Part shown: positions 58,101 to 64,000 of the stretch, piece after piece
Numbering within the stretch: position 1 is the first letter of the stretch
How the letters are laid out: every line of letters begins with the position of its first letter
NCBI RefSeq assembly: GCF_028453695.1
Contig: NC_135781.1
Coordinates: 10,167,640 to 10,231,639, forward strand
DNA: 64,000 nt
Source: Augochlora pura
Lineage: Eukaryota; Arthropoda; Insecta; Hymenoptera; Halictidae
Direction of reading: 5' to 3'
Translations under genes and position numbers: made by a program
Notes under the pieces: generated by a model
What the model saw: only the letters and a program-made list of their open reading frames with translations
What the model was told of the DNA's origin: nothing
The model's database searches: none

Positions 58101-59108
58101 ATACTCCCTTAAAAAATCGCAAATTTGAGTGCTGTTCAATGTAAATTTTTGTTTACACTGAATTCTAAATAACCCAAACACGAAAACATCTGCAGTCTAT
58201 TCATAACAAACACTTTACGTTGCCAAGTCGTTACAATAAGATTCTGCAACGCAAGCCGTCTTATGAATGTATATTCTACATTCATAAATAATCTCGGAGC
58301 ATTTTTACTTAAAAATTCACTTTGAAAATTCTCGGGGAACGATCATAAATTTCGCGCGCTTTGTCGTTCTTGTAAGTGGAGCTACTTCGTCTGAGAGATG
58401 GCCCTAATTTTTTTTGATAAACTAGAACAAACGATGGCGGGTGCACGCTTAAGTTTATTTATATACGCTTGACCGAAGATTATATTAATTGTGACAATTT
58501 GTTTTGCTATTCGAACAGCACGTAGGTGCTGACAAAATGGAAATTCTGAGAACAATTGGCGCCGTTCCGCGCGCGTTTAATAAAGGAAACAAGTTTGGGA
58601 TGTTTCAGGCAATAAGTAGTCACTGAAACGTGCTAATACGACTGTTGCTGGAATTGTGTAACAGTATATTAAAACATGGAGAACGCTGACGCGTGTATAT
58701 CAAAGGAATAGAATAGTAGAGTTGACTATATTTAAAGAAAATTTTAACAAAATGATAAATACAGTAAAGTTTTTTCCAAATGTCTTTCAGCTTGTAAACA
58801 AAAATGGATGATTTGGGAAGAGGAGACATGATTATTATTATTTTTGCTGAATGTCAACAACTATAAAAACGAGCCGGAAGGCTCAAATAATCGTCTCTCT
58901 TTTTCTTAAATTGTCCATCGTTGTTTCCCAGCTGAGGGAGAATCGGAAAGAATTTACTGTACTCCCGTTTACCTTCCACAGGTGAAATAATCTAACGTTT
59001 ACTAAAAGCTGATAATTAATGAAATTTTTGTGAGCAGTATTATACGAATCGTTGATCAGTGTGCTTTTCATTTTCTGAACAAGCAAGATGATCGCTGGTG
59101 TTCATCGC
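55119..59108. other. Non-coding stretch
   Basis: No supported gene. 55440-57560 is a moderately GC-rich block with frames up to 112 residues on both strands, none recognisable. 57600-58340 is very AT-rich and contains a small inverted motif CAATGTAAATTTTTGTTTACACTG-like near 58137-58161. Confidence 0.45.
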
Positions 59109-59668
59109 GGACTGTGGTTTTTATGCATTCGTTGCACACGCAATTATAAGCAGAAGAAAAGTTTGATGGATTTAGTATCGCACGTTCTTCTCGGAAGAAA
59201 GCATCTCGACCTACCAATTTACCACCGTTGATTTTGTAATTATTAATCAGTTACGCGCGTTAATCTCGACCGACCGAAACCCCAAGCATCCGTTCCTGTC
59301 TTTTTCATTAGAAAAGCAAAGATTACTGTTCAGCCGGCAAGTGGTCAAATATTTTCGTACGGTTATACGAGGAAAGAGTACTTGAAAACGAACTTTCCCA
59401 CTTTCTACCAGGACTATCTCGCAAACATTGTACGAATACGTTATCAGGGAACCGTTTCGTTTTTACTGACTGCTTGAAATTTGATCACCGGACTGCGGAC
59501 TTGCTATTGGCTCGCGCTGTTTAATAGAGAACGATGGCCAACGCGAAAATTGATCTTTTCCATTAGAGCTGTCGAAGATGAAACGGAAACTCCATTAAAC
59601 TTTTGACGGTTTTTTTTCTGTTCCACACATTTGCAGGAACTTCGCACGAATGCGTGAAGTCCGCAGTC
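59109..59668. repeat. Candidate inverted-repeat element with GACTGCGG termini
   Basis: GGACTGTGGTTTTTATGCAT starts at 59109. The reverse complement of the sequence ending at 59668 starts GACTGCGGACTTCACGCATT, a diverged match. A second, perfect 12-bp inverted pair GACTGCGGACTT lies at 59491-59502 against 59657-59668. The termini resemble those of the element at 29641-29902. Boundaries and target duplication are unclear, and elements may be nested. Confidence 0.3.
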
Positions 59669-61439
59669 TAGTAATAACGATTGCAAGAATATCTTTCCCT
59701 ACCCTGATTCTCGTTCGAAGCACGATGAAACATCGGTCGAGTTGTCTCTCATCCGGAAGTCATTTCGTACAGAGACTGCGGATCATAGCATTTCCAATTA
59801 TCAATCTAATTTCTATCACGAAATTATTTAAGGATATCAATTAATAAATGTAGTAAAAGCGTTCATTTTACAAGAATTAATTCGGTGTCTGTTTATTAAA
59901 TACATTGCGGAACCATTTCAAATTAAATGTATAAAATCATATTAAGAATACAGATAACGTAATTATTTTCTTGCAATCGCATTATGTAGAAATGCAATTT
60001 CTTCCGCCTCAGCAACATTTAACTAATCGAAACGATGATTGGAAATTTTAAATATCGAAACATTTGGAAAAGGCAAATTTATTTTCGAAGGAAAGCGAAA
60101 TGATATCTGCACTTAATAAATTGGTAATTCGTAGCGTTGTGCAAATATGTGCCGTACGTGAATTACTAATTGAACGTTCGATCGGCGGAACACGTACAAC
60201 TTTTTGCACGACGCATAATATTTTGTTCATTAACTCCTTGGTTCAAAGTTTCTCTCGAGATCGAGATCATCGGAGAAATGAAATCTTAACGCCGGAAACG
60301 TGCTATCTTTCGTTTCGGAGAAAACAAATATATAATGATTGACTATTGAACTATATATCTATTAAAATCAGTTTAGAAGCTAATATGACACTATAAGCTA
60401 AGAGCTAACAGCATTTCCGTCAGTTTTTAGTCCAACAAATGTGTTGTAATCGGTTCGCGGATGTTTCAGCAAGTACTGATTCCTTTCAACGAAATTCTAA
60501 ATAAAAAGAACGATTATGTGTTGTTGTGTGCAATGTTCAAGAATAAAATCAGCAGTCCAATCACAATTCTTTGTTTCCTGAATTTCATAAATTTATGATA
60601 AAGTTATTCGTCAGAGAAATTTATCGAATGGCGGGGACTTCATTGGGAATCGCAATTCTTCTCGATTCATGTTACTTCCAGTTTATCGAAATCGCCGACG
60701 GCACGTAAATATGAGTCCGACGCAAAAACTGTCCTGTATGCTGCGCGAATAATAGCCCGCGTAAAACTTTCATAATGTTTAACAGATTAGATTGTAAACC
60801 ATTTAAAGCTTCGTTACGAGCCTGCGCGAAGTACGAAAGTATAAATACGAAAGAAAAATAATTGGAAAGAAAGTACCGGGAGAATATATTATCCTTGCAC
60901 CGAATGAATTCTATGAAGTCTATATACGGATGTTTATAAACGGGCGACGTTTTAATTCCAGTTGAGAGAAATTTTTGATCTCTGTGCGTGTTGAATGGAA
61001 CAGTATATTCCGCGCGACGTTAGCGCAGTACAAAAAACGCGTTCGATCATCGTTAACATGAAACCAATTTATCCGACGCCAGTTTCGATGGCATCGCGCA
61101 GTTGACACACGGTTGTTTACTATAGTTTCTGTTGTTCAAAATGCTGTGAGACTACGATCGGTACTTCTCTCTCGTTGCAGCAGTGCTTAGATCTTAGATG
61201 ACGTGGAAGCAGTAAAATAAATCCGCCATTTCTGTCTTTATGCAGTCTGTATTTAACGCGGTCGAACAATAATCGTAACAAAGCTTGCACGAAAGAGCCG
61301 AAGTTTTCGATAAAAGATTCAATTTTCCGAACTATTGAGAAACGAAAATTCCGCGCACAAATCCACAGTCTACAAGCTGACTTCTATAAATCTGTTGTTC
61401 TATTACTTAACTACTTTTCCCAGTATAATAACCACATTA
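59669..61439. other. Non-coding stretch
   Basis: No supported gene; frames are at most 92 residues and lack recognisable motifs. Mostly AT-rich. Confidence 0.45.
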
Positions 61440-61647
61440 TTAACAATTTGACTGTCACGACAAGAGCCTCCAAAATTTCATGAAAGTACATTATTTAACC
61501 AAGTTTAAATAGAAAAGTTAAATTGTATGACATCGATTAGGTTCCTTTTTTTTTTTAATTGGAAAGTGGAAATTAGGAGAGATAATAGTCTAGCTTAAAA
61601 ATTCATTTCGCTGACGTACGTGCGATGCGCGGCAGTCAAAGCGTTAA
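61440..61647. mobile_element. TTAA-flanked MITE with TTTGACTGYCRCG termini
   Basis: TTAA at 61440-61443 and 61644-61647 bounds a 208-bp element. After TTAA the left end reads CAATTTGACTGTCACGA and the reverse-strand right end CGCTTTGACTGCCGCGC. This fits a piggyBac-type non-autonomous element. It has no coding capacity. Confidence 0.65.
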
Positions 61648-64000
61648 TCTGTTGAAGAGTTAAATACGAGCGAAAAATTAATCTGCGTTGAAGAGTAGAG
61701 AAAAATGGCTGGAGCTAACCATTTTCTAGACCCGTTCGAGGCTGATGAATTAAGGAGATTTAATTTCACCTATTCCGATGACACTCCAGAGAACAATGCC
61801 GTACACGGTGCCATTCGTTTAACGTTGACGCAGTCGTTGCAAATCGACAGGTTCTGAAATGTTCTTGCAACGCGGGCGAACCGACTAGACACATCGATCT
61901 CTCAGCCGCATCGTCGCGTCCAATCATCTTTGATAAAGCGCGGAGACAAATGTCCGCGAAGATCGATGAACGACTGTCCCATTTTCATCGATGCTGACCG
62001 AGCAACGTTTACAAAAAAAAAACCGTACCAAGCCTTTTGTTTTCACTAACAAATGGAACCGCTTCCTCGTGGCAACTAGACTCCGATTTTTGGGGAAATA
62101 TTCACGATTGGGAAACACCTCTCTTTTCGATGTTTCTTTTTTTTTAATTTTTTAATTATTACGATCAGATCGTAGAACTGCTACGGTGAAGATATTAATT
62201 GGGGAGGAGGGGGGAACGGCACTGTTAATTTCCAGCATTTGCTTCCAGAATATAAATGCTGGTCAGTTAAACGAACGTTTTCCATTTCCGTATGCCTTGG
62301 CATACTTTCTTCGATTTTTTTCGTTAATCGTACTTTCTGTTCGGAACGTTCACTGTCGAAGAAGAATGCAAAATTCAATAACGAGCAGAGTTTACGCAAT
62401 GGAAAACTGTTTTGGTTCTGCCACGAGATCCGACGGTGTTGCGAATAGTACCAGCGGCGAGCATGCCACACAGCTTTTATCGACTAGACGATCTACTTTC
62501 TAATTAATATAAGACTTCTAAATTATGTAACGAAAGGGGGAATGATTAACGCGCAGATACTCTTTACTTCTGAACACATTCTAAATACATTTACTTCTAG
62601 AACACACTATCAGCGAATAGAAACTGTCTCGTAATCAATGGTACATTGATCGCCAGTACATTTTGCAAGATAACAAACATGGAAAATTAAAGGGAAAGAA
62701 TAAAAAAGGAACGCCAAACACTGTGTTTGAATGCGTGCGAGATAGAGAATGAACGAAGTACAGAGAGAGAGAGAGAGAGAGAGAGAGAAAGTGTGAGAGA
62801 GAATGATGCACATGTGTGTTAGTGAGTGCGAGATTTTTTTAAGGCAGGACTTAGACATTCCATCGATGAAATGGTGGAAAGGGGAACGAAGGGGAGTATC
62901 GACGCAGAGTCGATACGAAAGAACAAAAAAAAATGAAACAAAAAAGAAAAAGAACCATTAACTCTAACTCTATTCTATCTCTATATTCTTCTACCGACTA
63001 TATTTTTCTAATTGTATTTGTACGTTGAATTGTAAGCTCTAATTGACCAAGCGCTGTTCCGTGCTTGCCGGGGGACAAGACAAAAGGAAACTGAAACCGA
63101 TAGAAAATGAAAAAGAAGAATAAAGAAGGCGATGATATGTTAACGAGCGAACGAATGCGTAGCGCGTGAACAATTCTCATGAGATACTCGAGACGAAGAC
63201 GGAAGAAAAAGAAAAACGAGGAGGAAAGAGATAAGCGGAAATTTGGAAGAGAAGGAAGAAGATGGCTCATGTTATTTTTTTGAAGTTGAGATTACGTTGG
63301 TCGTTTTTTCTATAAGATATCTAGTCTATTTTTTTTATCGATCCTGATTTACGGACAGTTCTGTGACCGCGCACATACATGTATAGGCTATGTATGCTCA
63401 TTATTCGAGGGAAATCGCGACGAATAAGGAGAGACAAAGAATTATAAAAATGAAAATTGGAAAAAATAGAGGAGCGTGGAAATTCTGAGGAGAAACCAAC
63501 AAAAAAAGGAGAGAGAGAGAGAGAGAGCGAGAGAAAGTGGGAGAGAGAGAGAAAGAGAGAGAACGGTCGCTGTATTATATCGATTGCTTAATCAGTCTTA
63601 TCGTACACTTAACGTTATCGATGTAGTTTTAAATATCTCGTAACCGCGTATGCACAAACTCGAAAGGAAATCAATTAATTAGGTCGTCTCGAGAGTCGGG
63701 CGAATACTTTGCTCTCGACGTTACACGCGATTTGTCCGATCCGTTTCTGCGTTTCGCCACTGTACACGGTTTGCTTCTCTACGAGAGCGTCGCTCGGTTT
63801 CGTAGCGCTCTTATAGAGAACGGCGAGGTATGCACGTTTCTTTTTTTTTCTATCGCGTCCGAACGATGCGAGTTAACGAAGAGAGCGACGAATGGCCGAC
63901 GGCTTTCACGGATTTCTTTAGCACGCGCGAGTGCGAAGAACGCGAAAACGTAAAAGTGTAAATAAAGCTTTGATTCTCATTGGATCGGATCCTTGATAAT
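61648..64000. other. Non-coding stretch to window end
   Basis: No supported gene. Contains (GA)n tracts at about 62761-62788 and 63508-63562, again purine-rich on plus. A CpG-richer patch covers the last 350 bases, where the frame at 63732-63953 lacks a recognisable domain. Confidence 0.45.

Noticed and set aside
1..64000. Search for tRNA, rRNA, CRISPR arrays or bacterial-type defence systems
   Set aside because: No tRNA-like T-arm and acceptor pairing, rRNA motif, or regularly spaced direct repeats with unique spacers were found. The DNA is eukaryotic.

Overview
This window looks like insect nuclear DNA, most likely from a hymenopteran (bee, wasp or ant). It is AT-rich but has many CpG-containing patches, and it holds one long intronless GC-rich coding exon in a very large gene-poor setting with many short, decayed transposons. 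The order-level placement is an inference from overall texture and transposon content. The species cannot be named from sequence alone. Two runs of N (500 and 100 bases) are assembly gaps.

The only protein-coding gene I can defend is brain tumor (brat), on the + strand at 20931-23327. It encodes a 798-residue TRIM-NHL translational repressor with two B-boxes, a coiled coil and a six-bladed NHL propeller. The exon follows a convincing splice acceptor. It contains an in-frame stop just upstream of the ATG and a four-codon upstream ORF that ends two bases before the main start. Nearly 21 kb upstream of the gene is non-coding. It includes two GC-rich, (CT/GA)-rich patches (about 5.9-6.6 kb and 18.8-20.0 kb) that could be promoters or 5' untranslated exons.

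Downstream of brat I see no second gene for about 40 kb. The first several kilobases are the expected 3' untranslated region, with a cluster of Brat-type UUGUUG/UUGUUA motifs about 1 kb past the stop. Between 19.6 and 63.6 kb every long (GA)n tract has its purine strand on +, and every (ATT)n tract between 26 and 38 kb is T-rich on +. This pattern fits a long transcribed 3' region. Brat is known from Drosophila to have a neural extended 3'UTR, but the true 3' end cannot be located here.

Mobile DNA includes a 5'-truncated non-LTR retrotransposon with a 14-bp target site duplication (3360-3941) and a mariner-type MITE (7109-7334). There are four TTAA-flanked piggyBac-like MITEs (about 3.1, 31.1, 40.1 and 61.4 kb). 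Two foldback MITEs share CAG..TGTCC termini and TATA target duplications (17.1 and 44.7 kb). Two further inverted-repeat elements and a diverged dispersed repeat pair (10.2 and 16.0 kb) complete the set.

The most unusual structure is a tandem triplication of a 2.3-2.6 kb non-coding unit at about 47.9-55.1 kb. Units A and C share a block of about 94% identity, although unit B lies between them and the rest of the units is clearly more diverged. Each unit ends in a 30-bp sub-repeat array, and units B and C keep a TATA-box-like motif. No bacterial-type systems, CRISPR arrays, rRNA or tRNA genes were seen.
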